Shown: positions 18,839 to 28,456, counted from the stretch's first letter. The stretch is 35,663 nt of DNA from Chloroflexota bacterium (GCA_016210585.1 JACQTX010000136.1:1-35663); one strand, 5' to 3'. Notes: generated by a model from the letters alone, not told the origin. Program-made: numbers and translations.

Positions 18839-18863
18839 CTCAGCCTCGAGGGAGGTAACTTAG

Positions 18864-20102
18864 ATGGGCAGCAGCATAGCGCACAAGATACTCGTGAAAA
18901 AATCAGGCAATAAGCCAATAGATGAAGGCGATGTCATCTACGCGGAGCCTGACCTGGTATTGCTGTATGACTGGCCGGGCTTCGATGGTTTCATGCGCAA
19001 CATCAGGATAAACCCGGACAAGATAGTCCTGAATATTGACCACTTCTTTCTGCCCAACACTGAACTGGCCGCGAAGACCCACCGTAACTATCGGGAGACG
19101 GCTAAGAAATACGGCATCAAACACTTCTACGATATCGGCAATAACGGCATCGGTTTTCATCTGGCCGCTGAAAAGGGACATATCAAGCCGGGGATGCTGA
19201 TTGTCCATGCCGACCCGCACGTCAGCACCTTCGGTGCCTTTGGCGCCTACTGTGTCGGTGTGGGGGGCGACCTCATGTCCGCTTTCCTGATGGATGAAGT
19301 GTGGCTGCGAGTGCCCCAAGTCATCAAAGTAAACCTGAGCGGCAATTTTGCCGCTGGCGTTACCAGCCGGGACCTCTTCGAGCATATCCTGGCTGACCTT
19401 GGCCCTGACGGAGCGGTTGGTCAAGTGCTGGAGTTCACCGGCCCGGCACTGGCCGCAATGAGCATGGACAGTCGCATGGGCTTGTGTAGCTCCATGCAAT
19501 ACCTTTCCGCCGAAACGGCCATTATAAACCCTGATGAAACAACCTACCAGTATGTCAGGTCAAGGACGGAAGAGCCTTTTGAGGCTGTCCTGAGTGACCC
19601 GGACGCAGCCTATGCCAGGGTGCTCAACTACGATGTGTCCGGGCTTGAGCCAATGGTAGTTACCCCTCCCGACGTCTATTACGTTAAAAGGGTTGGGGAG
19701 GTGGCGGGCATTGACATAGACCAGGCGTTCATTGGCACCTGTGCCAACGGGCGGCTCGATGACCTCCGGCTGGCTGCCCGCATACTAAAGGGAAGGAAAG
19801 TTCACCCGCGGGTCAGGTTCCTGGTAACGCCGGTCACGCAGCAGACCATGCTCGATGCCGTAAAGGAGGGTATCATAGATACATTTCTGCAGGCGGGTGT
19901 GCTTGTGGGGCCGCCCACCTGCGGGCCATGCTATGGCGGTTTCGGCTATCTTCTGCCCGGCGAGACGTGTTTGTCCACCGGCACGCTGAACATTCCCGGA
20001 CGCATGGGTAGCACGGAGGCGAAGATATACATGGCCAACCCGGCTACGGTGGCCGCCTCGGCCATTGAAGGGAAGATCACCGACCCCAGAAAGTACTTCT
20101 AG
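18864..20102 (+). CDS. aconitase/IPM-isomerase-family hydro-lyase large subunit (divergent)
   Basis: GTCANGRLDDLRLAARIL, GPPTCGPCYGG cluster-Cys motifs; HADPHVSTFGAFGAYCVGVG. Confidence 0.9.
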   Translation: MGSSIAHKILVKKSGNKPIDEGDVIYAEPDLVLLYDWPGFDGFMRNIRINPDKIVLNIDHFFLPNTELAAKTHRNYRETAKKYGIKHFYDIGNNGIGFHLAAEKGHIKPGMLIVHADPHVSTFGAFGAYCVGVGGDLMSAFLMDEVWLRVPQVIKVNLSGNFAAGVTSRDLFEHILADLGPDGAVGQVLEFTGPALAAMSMDSRMGLCSSMQYLSAETAIINPDETTYQYVRSRTEEPFEAVLSDPDAAYARVLNYDVSGLEPMVVTPPDVYYVKRVGEVAGIDIDQAFIGTCANGRLDDLRLAARILKGRKVHPRVRFLVTPVTQQTMLDAVKEGIIDTFLQAGVLVGPPTCGPCYGGFGYLLPGETCLSTGTLNIPGRMGSTEAKIYMANPATVAASAIEGKITDPRKYF

Positions 20103-20103
20103 C

Positions 20104-21528
20104 ATGGCAGGCATATTGTCTTACGGCGCCTATGTCCCGGTCTGGCGGATAAGCCGGGATGAAATTGCCCGCAATTCCGGCGGCGGGTCCATGGCCGGTG
20201 AGAGAGCGGTGGCTTCACGGGACGAAGATAGCTTGACCATGGCGGTAGAGGCCGGCCTTGACTGCCTGGGTAGTTTAGACTCCCAGGAGATAGACGAGCT
20301 GTACTTTGCCACAACCTCTTCTCCCTTTGTTGAGAAACAGGGTGCCGCTATTATTGCCTCCGCCCTGGACTTGCGCCGGGACGTTACTACTTGCGACATG
20401 ACGGGCTCGTTGAGGGCCAGCGTTCTGGCGGTCAAAGCGGCTGCCGATGCCGTCCAAGCAGGCAGGGCCAGGAAAGTCCTGGTTCTTGCAGCTGACGCAA
20501 GGAAGGCCCGGCCACGCTCTGATTTGGAGCAAAGTTCCGGTGACGGCGCCGCTGCCCTGCTGATTGGTGCCGGAGACGGTATAGCCCGCTTGGAAGGCTT
20601 TGCCAGCGCAGTTAACGCCATACCAGGGCCATGGAAACGGACGGAGGACGATTACCCTAATGTCTTTGACGCCAGATTCGACACCAGATACGGTTTCCTG
20701 AATGATATGCCCCAGGCAATGGCCAGCGTAATGGCGAAATGCGAGGTGGGTGCTGACACAATATCACGGTTTGCCCTTTACGCACCCGACCCGAGAAGTC
20801 ATATGGCCCTGGCCAGGGCAATGAAACTTGACCTAAAGACTCAGCTACAGGACATCATGTTCAGCAGCGTCGGCGTAACCGGCACAGCTCACAGCCTGCT
20901 GCTCCTTGTGGCCGCGCTGGAGAGAGCCACGGCGGGGCAATGGTTGCTGTGCGCCGGCTACGGGGAAGGTAGTACGGCCTTGCTGTCCAGAGCCACAGGA
21001 AAAATCGAGCAAGAACAAGGAAAGCACCGTGGGACAAAGTATGCCTTATCAGGGCGGCTTTTGCCCTCCTACGGGCATTTTCTTGACTTCAAGAATGAAA
21101 TTGACACGGGCTGGCCGGAGTGGCAAAAGAGCTCTGTCGTGAGATACTGGCGCGACGAGAATTCGGCGTTACGTCTTCACGGGATGAAGTGCCGCGCCTG
21201 CGGCGGCTTGCAGTACCCGGTGAGCCGGGTCTGCGCATTGTGTGGCGCAAAGGATAGCTACGAGGATGTGAGGCTCACCAGAAAGGGAAAGGTCTTTTCC
21301 TACACCCACGATTACCTCTTAGGCCCGGGCAACGTGCCGCCGGATGGCATCAGTCCCACGACGCGCGTTGTCGTTGACCTAGAGGACGGTTGCCGGTTAT
21401 GGCTGGAGATGACCGACCCTGACACGAGCGAAATCGGGGTGGGAACGCCGGTCGAACTCACCTTCCGGCTAGTAAACGAGAAGAGTAATTACCGCTTCTA
21501 CGGCTGGAAAGCCCGGCCCGTGAGATAG
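20104..21528 (+). CDS. HMG-CoA synthase-like (thiolase-fold) protein fused to C-terminal DUF35/OB-fold zinc-ribbon domain
   Basis: GILSYGAYVPVWRISRDEIA; DEDSLTMAVEAGLDCL; C-terminal MKCRACGGLQYPVSRVCALCGAKD zinc ribbon + OB fold. ATG 20104 preferred over listed 20065. Confidence 0.85.
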   Translation: MAGILSYGAYVPVWRISRDEIARNSGGGSMAGERAVASRDEDSLTMAVEAGLDCLGSLDSQEIDELYFATTSSPFVEKQGAAIIASALDLRRDVTTCDMTGSLRASVLAVKAAADAVQAGRARKVLVLAADARKARPRSDLEQSSGDGAAALLIGAGDGIARLEGFASAVNAIPGPWKRTEDDYPNVFDARFDTRYGFLNDMPQAMASVMAKCEVGADTISRFALYAPDPRSHMALARAMKLDLKTQLQDIMFSSVGVTGTAHSLLLLVAALERATAGQWLLCAGYGEGSTALLSRATGKIEQEQGKHRGTKYALSGRLLPSYGHFLDFKNEIDTGWPEWQKSSVVRYWRDENSALRLHGMKCRACGGLQYPVSRVCALCGAKDSYEDVRLTRKGKVFSYTHDYLLGPGNVPPDGISPTTRVVVDLEDGCRLWLEMTDPDTSEIGVGTPVELTFRLVNEKSNYRFYGWKARPVR

Positions 21529-21541
21529 CGGATGGTCTCGG

Positions 21542-22720
21542 ATGAGAATGAGAGAAGGCATAAGAGACAAAGTAGCCATTATCGGCACCGGCGTAACTAA
21601 GTTCGGCGAACACTGGGATAAATCAGCCGGTGATTTGATTGTTGACGCGGTGCACGCGGCCTGTGGCGAGGCCAATGTTGACCTGAAGAGAGATGTAGAG
21701 GCCATCTGGGCCAGCACTCTATATTACTGGTCAGGGATGTCTGGCTGGATTGCCGCTGACCCGCTGCGGTTCTACGGGAAGCCAGTGACCAGGGTGGAGA
21801 ACCAGTGCGCCTCAGGAATGGATGCCGTCAGGAATGCCGCTTATGCCGTTGCTGCCGGTGCCTACGACATAGTAGTCGCCTGCGGGGTAGAGAAACTGCT
21901 CGACCAGGGCGGCCGGGGGCTTTCCCAGGAAATAGTCCACACACACCCCGTGCTGGCCTGGCAGTCCGCCCCGGCCTATTTTGCCCCGTGTGCCGTCAGT
22001 GCCTTCAAGGAATGGGGCTGGTCAAGGGAAGACCTGGCCAGGGTTGCCGTTAAGAACCATCATAACGGGGCGAAACATCCAAAGGCTCATTTCCAGATGG
22101 AGATAACCGCCGAAATGGTGCTGAAAGCACCGATGGTCGCTTATCCGCTCGGTCTCTTTGATTGCTGCGGCTTGTCCGAAGGCGCTGCGGCTGTTGTTCT
22201 TACGAGGCCGGATATAGCCCGGAGTCTTGTTGGCGATAGTTACGCCTCGATCAAAGCCTTGGCCCTGGCGGTGGAGACGCAGTGGCCCTATTTCCGTCCA
22301 GACTGGACAGGGCTAGCACTGCCAGCGAATGTCAAGGCGGCGCAAATGGCCTACAGGGAAGCCGGTATTACAAATCCGCGGCGAGAGCTGGACTTCGCCG
22401 TTGTGCATGATTGTTTCACCATCACTGAGTTACTCATCTATCAGGATTTAGGACTGTGCCCACCCGGCGAGGCGACCGAGTTGGTCAAGAGTGGCGTCAC
22501 CGCCATTGATGGCGAGTTCCCGGTAAATCCTGATGGCGGACTGAAGTGCTTCGGGCACCCGGTTGGTGCCACCGGTGTCAGGATGGTTGCCGAGCTCACT
22601 AAACAGGTGCTGGGCAAAGCAGAGGGTTACCAGGTAAAGGATGCCAACATCGGGTTAGCCCACAACCTGGGTGGTCCACAAGCTATCGCTTCGGTGGCTA
22701 TTGTTGGTAAACCGGATTAG
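21542..22720 (+). CDS. thiolase / acetyl-CoA C-acyltransferase family (SCP2-type)
   Basis: ENQCASGMDAVRNAAYAVAAGAYDIVVACGVEKL; HDCFTITELL; CFGHPVGATGVRM. Confidence 0.93.
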   Translation: MRMREGIRDKVAIIGTGVTKFGEHWDKSAGDLIVDAVHAACGEANVDLKRDVEAIWASTLYYWSGMSGWIAADPLRFYGKPVTRVENQCASGMDAVRNAAYAVAAGAYDIVVACGVEKLLDQGGRGLSQEIVHTHPVLAWQSAPAYFAPCAVSAFKEWGWSREDLARVAVKNHHNGAKHPKAHFQMEITAEMVLKAPMVAYPLGLFDCCGLSEGAAAVVLTRPDIARSLVGDSYASIKALALAVETQWPYFRPDWTGLALPANVKAAQMAYREAGITNPRRELDFAVVHDCFTITELLIYQDLGLCPPGEATELVKSGVTAIDGEFPVNPDGGLKCFGHPVGATGVRMVAELTKQVLGKAEGYQVKDANIGLAHNLGGPQAIASVAIVGKPD

Positions 22721-22737
22721 CGAATCATCTCGGGGGA

Positions 22738-23262
22738 ATGGATATGGAAGATATCATAAGGGGCAAAGTAGTATGGCAGTTCGGCGATAACTTTAATGCG
22801 GACCTGATAGTCGGTTCCCGATATATCGAAGAACGCGATCCCGAGGTGCTGGGGAAGGTGTGTTTGGCTGACCTTGATGCTGGGTTCTCGCAACGCGTCA
22901 AGCCGGGCGACATGGTAATCGCCGGACGCAACTTCGGCTACGGGCATCCCCACTACCAGGGGCTAATATCCCTGCAGAGAGCCGGGGTATCCGTATTGAT
23001 TGCCGAGTCCCTCTATCCGGTGTGGTACCGGATGGCAGTCTTCTATGCTTTCCCAGCCCTGGAATGTCCGGGTATCAGCCAGAAGGCAAAACCAAATGAC
23101 CAGTTGGAAGTAGCCGTCAGCACGGGTCTAGTCAAGAACTTGACCACGGGAGAAGTGCTACAGGCTGAACCGATGCCGCAGTTCCTGCTCGATATCGTAA
23201 AGGAGGGCGGCATGGTGGCACACCTTAAGAAGAAGCTGGCTGCTGCCCAGACACCAAAGTAA
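22738..23262 (+). CDS. aconitase/IPM-isomerase-family small (swivel) subunit, divergent
   Basis: GKVVWQFGDNFNADLIVGSRYI; PGDMVIAGRNFGYGHPHYQGLISLQRAGVSVLIAESLYPVWYRMAVFYAFP, alignable to LeuD. Confidence 0.85.
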   Translation: MDMEDIIRGKVVWQFGDNFNADLIVGSRYIEERDPEVLGKVCLADLDAGFSQRVKPGDMVIAGRNFGYGHPHYQGLISLQRAGVSVLIAESLYPVWYRMAVFYAFPALECPGISQKAKPNDQLEVAVSTGLVKNLTTGEVLQAEPMPQFLLDIVKEGGMVAHLKKKLAAAQTPK

Positions 23263-23292
23263 TCACGCTTCTCGGCAGTTGAAGGAATAGAT

Positions 23293-24576
23293 ATGCCACC
23301 AGAAGAAGTAAAGGAACAGGCTGCCTCTGAGACGCTCCTGGATAACTACCGCGTCCTGGACCTGACGGAAGGGTTCTGCCAGATTGCCGGCAAGCTGTTG
23401 GGAGACCTGGGTGCTGATGTGATAAAGGTTGAGCCGCCCGGTGGTAGCCCTTCCCGGGATATTGGCCCCTTCTATAAAGATATACCCCATCGGGAAAGAA
23501 GTCTGTCCTGGTTTGCCTACAACGTAAATAAGCGGAGTATGACACTTAACCTGGAGACGGCCACAGGTAAAAAGTTATTTTGTCGGCTGGCTGAGAGGGC
23601 AGATGTTGTCCTGGAGTCATTTCCACCGGGTTACGTGCCGGGACTAGGGTTAGGCTATGAGAAACTCAGCCAGATTAACCGCGGTCTGATAATGGTTTCC
23701 ATTACTCCCTTCGGGCAGGATGGCGCCAAAGCACACTACAAAGGCAGCGACCTGACTAGCTGGGCTAGCGGCGGCGCGCTATATGTAGCCGGAGTTCCGG
23801 AGTGTCCTCCCGTCTGGGTCAGTTTTCCGCAAGCATCACTACACGCCGGCATTGATGCAGTTACCGGCGCTCTTATTGCTCTAAACGAGCGCTCATTTAG
23901 CGGCGAAGGCCAATACATAGATGTCTCCACGCAGGAAGCCGTTATTGCCGTTGACCAATTTGTGCCGCAGATGTGGGACATGGCCAGATATATTCCTAAA
24001 CGGACAGGCGCCGCCTATTCATTTCCACCGGGGACTATCATGCGCATGGGTCTTCCTTGTAAGGACGGCCATGTCGCCGCCATCCTGTTTGGCGGCGGTG
24101 GCCTGGCCTTCTCACAAGGAATGCAGAGGCTGGCGAATTGGATTGATGAAGAGGGGATGGCACCCGAATGGTTCCGCAACTTCGACTGGGTCAATGACTA
24201 TTCACTCGGTGGCGCATCACAAGAAACGGTCAACCGCGTGGAGAGAGTCATCGGTGATTTTCTGAAGACCAAGACGAAGGCAGAGTTGTTCGCTGAGGCT
24301 CTGAAAAGGGATATCCTGATTGCTCCGGTCAACGACCCGAAGGACGTGCTGGAATACGAACACCTTCAGGTCCGGGACTACTGGACAAAAATCCTTCACC
24401 CGGAGCTTGATGATACGTTGACGTATTGCGGGCCTTTCGTGAAAAGCAGCGTCGCTCCAGTAACCATTCGGCGACGTCCGCCATTGGTCGGAGAGCACAA
24501 CCGAGAGATTTACGAGGGTGAACTCGGGTTGACCACTGGAGAGCTTATTTCGCTTAAGGCCGCCGGCGTTATCTGA
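23293..24576 (+). CDS. class III CoA-transferase (CaiB/BaiF family)
   Basis: YRVLDLTEGFCQIAGKLLGDLGADVIKVEPPGGSPSRDIGPF; YIDVSTQEAV; VGEHNREIY. Confidence 0.95.
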   Translation: MPPEEVKEQAASETLLDNYRVLDLTEGFCQIAGKLLGDLGADVIKVEPPGGSPSRDIGPFYKDIPHRERSLSWFAYNVNKRSMTLNLETATGKKLFCRLAERADVVLESFPPGYVPGLGLGYEKLSQINRGLIMVSITPFGQDGAKAHYKGSDLTSWASGGALYVAGVPECPPVWVSFPQASLHAGIDAVTGALIALNERSFSGEGQYIDVSTQEAVIAVDQFVPQMWDMARYIPKRTGAAYSFPPGTIMRMGLPCKDGHVAAILFGGGGLAFSQGMQRLANWIDEEGMAPEWFRNFDWVNDYSLGGASQETVNRVERVIGDFLKTKTKAELFAEALKRDILIAPVNDPKDVLEYEHLQVRDYWTKILHPELDDTLTYCGPFVKSSVAPVTIRRRPPLVGEHNREIYEGELGLTTGELISLKAAGVI

Positions 24577-24592
24577 GAGGTAGAAGCAAGAG

Positions 24593-25846
24593 ATGGAATT
24601 AGAAAAGGCGCTTCCGCTCAAAGGCATCAAGATAGCTGATTTTACCTGGTATCAGGTGGGACCGCAGGGCATCCGCTACCTCGCTGTTCACGGAGCCACG
24701 GTGGTTCTGGTGGAAACGCACACCCGCCCTCAGGGGTTGAGGGCCTCATCACCATACAAAAAGAACATCCCCTCACTGGACGGTAGTGGGGCTTTTGCTA
24801 ACTGCAATGCCAGCAAGTATGGTATTAGCCTAGACTTGAACAAACGGCGTGGGCAAGATGTTGCCAAACGGCTCATTGAATGGGCGGACATTGTGGTGGA
24901 GGCTTACACACCAGGCATGATGAAAAGATGGGGGCTGGACTATGACTCGGTAAAGAGCATCAATCCAGACATAATATACCTGAGCACGTCACAGCAGGGA
25001 CAATACGGACCATGTGCCCGTTTCAAGGGCTTCGGCAACCTCGCCTCAGCACTGGCGGGCTTCAGCCATATCAGTGGCTGGCCTGACCAAGAGCCATCGC
25101 CGCCTTATGGGGCGTATAGTGACGCCATAGGGACACGTTTTGTTGCTATTGCATTACTGTCAGCGCTGGACTACCGGCGGCGCACCGGGAAAGGCCTCCA
25201 TCTGGACCTATCACAGTTAGAAGCCACCATTCATTTCCTGGCTCCGCTGATTATGGACTATTCGGTAAACGGCAGGATAGCCCAGCGAAACGGGAACCAC
25301 CTTGACCGGGCCGCTCCACACGGAGTCTATCCCTGTTCCGGAGATGACCGTTGGATTGCCATTGCCGTCTTCAATGATAGCGAATGGCAGGCTCTCTGCC
25401 GAACGTTGGGCGATCCTCCGTGTTGCCGAGATGCCAGATTTGCCACCTTTCTCGCCAGAAAACAGAATGAAGACGAGCTTGACAGAGCATTGAGCGAGTT
25501 GACCGAAGGCTTGGAGGCCGAATGGCTGGAGAAAGCGTTGCAGGCTGCCGGACTAGCAGCCCATGTGGTAGAGACGGCTAGAGACCTCTTCGAGGACCCA
25601 CAAATAAGACACCGCGGCTACTTTCATTGGCTTAATCACACCAAGATCGGGGCTCACGCCTACGATGGCACAGCCTTCAAACTATCAAGGAGTCCTGACA
25701 ACTACTTTGCCGCTCCATGTCTGGGTGAGCATAATGAGCTCGTTTTCAAGGAGCTCCTGGGCATGTCCGATGATGAGATTGGTGACCTGCTTGTCGAGAG
25801 GGTTATTACCACCGATGCCGATCTGCCTTCCGCATTGCAGAAGTAG
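24593..25846 (+). CDS. class III CoA-transferase (CaiB/BaiF family), tandem paralog
   Basis: LPLKGIKIADFTWYQVGPQGIRYLAVHGATVVLVETHTRP; LHLDLSQLEAT; LGEHNELVF. Confidence 0.94.
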   Translation: MELEKALPLKGIKIADFTWYQVGPQGIRYLAVHGATVVLVETHTRPQGLRASSPYKKNIPSLDGSGAFANCNASKYGISLDLNKRRGQDVAKRLIEWADIVVEAYTPGMMKRWGLDYDSVKSINPDIIYLSTSQQGQYGPCARFKGFGNLASALAGFSHISGWPDQEPSPPYGAYSDAIGTRFVAIALLSALDYRRRTGKGLHLDLSQLEATIHFLAPLIMDYSVNGRIAQRNGNHLDRAAPHGVYPCSGDDRWIAIAVFNDSEWQALCRTLGDPPCCRDARFATFLARKQNEDELDRALSELTEGLEAEWLEKALQAAGLAAHVVETARDLFEDPQIRHRGYFHWLNHTKIGAHAYDGTAFKLSRSPDNYFAAPCLGEHNELVFKELLGMSDDEIGDLLVERVITTDADLPSALQK

Positions 25847-25855
25847 GTAATCGCG

Positions 25856-26713
25856 ATGGACCTCAGCATACTGCCACAGACGCTATTAAATGGTGTTATT
25901 CTAGCCGGAATTTATGTCTTGGTCGCCATGGGCATAACCCTCGTATTCGCCATAATGCAAATACCCAACTTTGTCCACGGCGAATTTCTCATGATAGGAG
26001 CCGTTGCGACCTATTTCCTCGTTACTTTCGGATTAAGCTATCCCTTTGCCATTCTGGTGGCAATGGTGTTCGTAGCTTTACTGGGGGTGATGGTTGAGCG
26101 AATTTTCTTCAAACCGTTCCGCGGCGACCATTTGCCGGTGATAATTATCTGCCTCGGTCTGATTGCCATAATTCAGAGTAGTGCATTTATGGTCTTTGGT
26201 ACTGAAGTGCGTATGGTCCCCGTGTATTTCCAGGGCGTAGTGAGCCTGGGTAACGTAGCCACGTCAGTGGAGAGGCTGGTAATAGTCATAGCTGCGGTAA
26301 TACTTATCACAGTTCTGTACTATTTTGTACGCTACATGAAAATCGGCCGGGCCATGCGAGCTGTCCAGCAAAATCCGGAAGGGGCGGCTCTGCAAGGCAT
26401 AAACATAAACGCGGTATCGAGCACAGCAATGGCGATTGGTTCCGGGCTAGCTGGTGCTGCCGGCGCATTGCTGGCACCGGTGTTCTTTGTAACACCGACG
26501 ATGGGCTCTGACTATCTCCTTAAGGGCTTCATCGTAGTGATTATTGGCGGGATGGGCAGCATTTCCGGTGTCATCCTTGGCGGGATAGCTCTGGGCTTAA
26601 TAGATGCCATAGCGGTAGCTTACCTGGGCAGCTCTCTGGGCAACATCATCGGATTTGTCCTTCTCATAGTGATAATAATGGTCAAACCTAAAGGAATACT
26701 CGGTCGTGACTAA
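25856..26713 (+). CDS. livH: branched-chain amino acid-type ABC transporter permease (LivH)
   Basis: LNGVILAGIYVLVAMGITLVFAIMQIPNFVHGEF; GRAMRAVQQNPEGAALQGIN; GGMGSISGVILGG. Confidence 0.95.
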   Translation: MDLSILPQTLLNGVILAGIYVLVAMGITLVFAIMQIPNFVHGEFLMIGAVATYFLVTFGLSYPFAILVAMVFVALLGVMVERIFFKPFRGDHLPVIIICLGLIAIIQSSAFMVFGTEVRMVPVYFQGVVSLGNVATSVERLVIVIAAVILITVLYYFVRYMKIGRAMRAVQQNPEGAALQGININAVSSTAMAIGSGLAGAAGALLAPVFFVTPTMGSDYLLKGFIVVIIGGMGSISGVILGGIALGLIDAIAVAYLGSSLGNIIGFVLLIVIIMVKPKGILGRD

Positions 26714-27701
26714 AGGGACTACCAGGAATTTGTCAGCCGTGATAGCAGGGGGCATCTTCCTGCTAGCTCTTCCTCTGTTTCTGAAGAGTCCGTACTTTTT
26801 ACACATGCTGATTATGACCATGCTCGCCATAATTTACGCCGTTACGCTGCGTCCCCTAGTGATAACCGGACAGCTCAGTCTGGCACACGCCGCCTTCGTT
26901 GGTATTGGCGCGTATGCCTCAGCTCTCCTGGTGACGCGCCTGGGCATCTCCTTCTGGCTGGCACTACCCATGAGCGGTCTCATTGCCGCGCTTATTGCCG
27001 TGATTATTGGCTTTCCTGCCTTGCGGGCAAAAGGGCTCTTCTTCGCTATCGTTACCTTTGGCTTCACCGAGGTCGCCCGTTACACTTACATGGGCGTGAC
27101 CAGCCTGTTTGGTGGGCCGGCTGGCTTCAGGGGTATTACTCCGCCGGTGCTTGCGGGAATCCAGTTTGGGGGCAACAAGGTGGCTTACTATTATCTAATG
27201 GCCTTCCTCCTCACAATTACTCTTTTGGCCTGGTACAGCTTGGAGAAGTCGCGCTTCATGCTCACGGTGAGAGCTATCGGCAAGGCAGAGAACCTGGCCG
27301 AGGCGGTCGGTGTTAACCTGACCAAATATAAGATGGTAACATTTGTTTTCGCGGCTTTCTTCACTGGCATTGCCGGTAGCTTTTATGCCCACTATAATCT
27401 ATATATTGCTCCGATAAATTTCTCGGTCTGGCAATCTATAGCCTTCCTGACGTTAGTGGTGGTGGGCGGCAAGGAAAGGTTTATTGGGCCAATAGTAGGT
27501 GCTATTTTTCTCACCTTCATACCCGAGTTTCTGCACGGGACGGGGTATTTCCAGGCCATGCTGTACGGTGGCCTGATGGTGTTGACAGTCCTGTTTATGC
27601 CCAACGGCCTTATTGGCATACCGGGACAGATTGCGGCATTGACGTCAAGGCTAAGAAAAGTGAGGAAAGCGGGATGGCCTTTCTCGAAACCAGCAAGCTA
27701 A
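26706..27701 (+). CDS. livM: branched-chain amino acid-type ABC transporter permease (LivM)
   Basis: GQLSLAHAAFVGIGAYASALLV; GFPALRAKGLFFAIVTFGFTEVAR; SRFMLTVRAIGKAENLAEAVGVNLTKYK. Confidence 0.95.
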   Translation: MTKGTTRNLSAVIAGGIFLLALPLFLKSPYFLHMLIMTMLAIIYAVTLRPLVITGQLSLAHAAFVGIGAYASALLVTRLGISFWLALPMSGLIAALIAVIIGFPALRAKGLFFAIVTFGFTEVARYTYMGVTSLFGGPAGFRGITPPVLAGIQFGGNKVAYYYLMAFLLTITLLAWYSLEKSRFMLTVRAIGKAENLAEAVGVNLTKYKMVTFVFAAFFTGIAGSFYAHYNLYIAPINFSVWQSIAFLTLVVVGGKERFIGPIVGAIFLTFIPEFLHGTGYFQAMLYGGLMVLTVLFMPNGLIGIPGQIAALTSRLRKVRKAGWPFSKPAS

Positions 27702-28456
27702 CCAAGCGCTTTGCCGGACTACTGGCGGTAAACCATCTGGACCTGACAGTCAATGATGGCGAGGTCCTAGGCCTGATTGGCCCGAACGGCGCCGGCAAAA
27801 CCACGGTCTTCAATTTGATAGCGGGTACCATCCCGGCTACAGGTGGCAAGGTTATCTTCAGAGGCGAGGATATTTCGCGCTTGCCGCCATATCAGGTCGC
27901 TAGGCGAGGCATAATTCGCACCTTTCAGCTCAACACTGTCTTTCCGGACCTCTCCGTCACCGAGAACGTTGTCCTGGGCAGTCATTTGCAAGCGCGGACG
28001 GGTTTCTGGGGCGAACTCTTCAAAATGCCCGCGACGCGTCGCAGCGACCGCGAGATTGCTGGGAGGGCAGAGCAGCTAGTGGCTTCGGTCGGACTGCTGC
28101 GTCAGGATATGGACAAGCGACAAGCCCTCGCTAGCAATCTGTCTTACGGGCAGGTAAAGGCCCTGACGCTGGCAATAGCCTTGGCCGCCGACCCCAAGCT
28201 CCTGCTGCTGGATGAGCCGATGACCGGCGTCGGCGTTCGCGACGTTCCCAGACTGCTGAACCTAATCAGGGAGATTAATGGCCGCGGCATTGCTATTTTG
28301 CTGATTGAGCATAATATGAAGGCAGCCTTCGAGGTCTGCCACCGCATTGTGGTCATGAACCACGGCGATAAGATTGCGGAAGGCACACCCGCTGAAGTCA
28401 AAGACAACCCAGATGTAATCGAAGCCTACCTGACTAAGGATGGCCATGGGGCATAG
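27674..28456 (+). CDS. livG: ABC transporter ATP-binding protein (LivG)
   Basis: Walker A GPNGAGKTT; LSYGQVKALTLAIAL; LLLLDEPMTG. Confidence 0.95.
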   Translation: MAFLETSKLTKRFAGLLAVNHLDLTVNDGEVLGLIGPNGAGKTTVFNLIAGTIPATGGKVIFRGEDISRLPPYQVARRGIIRTFQLNTVFPDLSVTENVVLGSHLQARTGFWGELFKMPATRRSDREIAGRAEQLVASVGLLRQDMDKRQALASNLSYGQVKALTLAIALAADPKLLLLDEPMTGVGVRDVPRLLNLIREINGRGIAILLIEHNMKAAFEVCHRIVVMNHGDKIAEGTPAEVKDNPDVIEAYLTKDGHGA

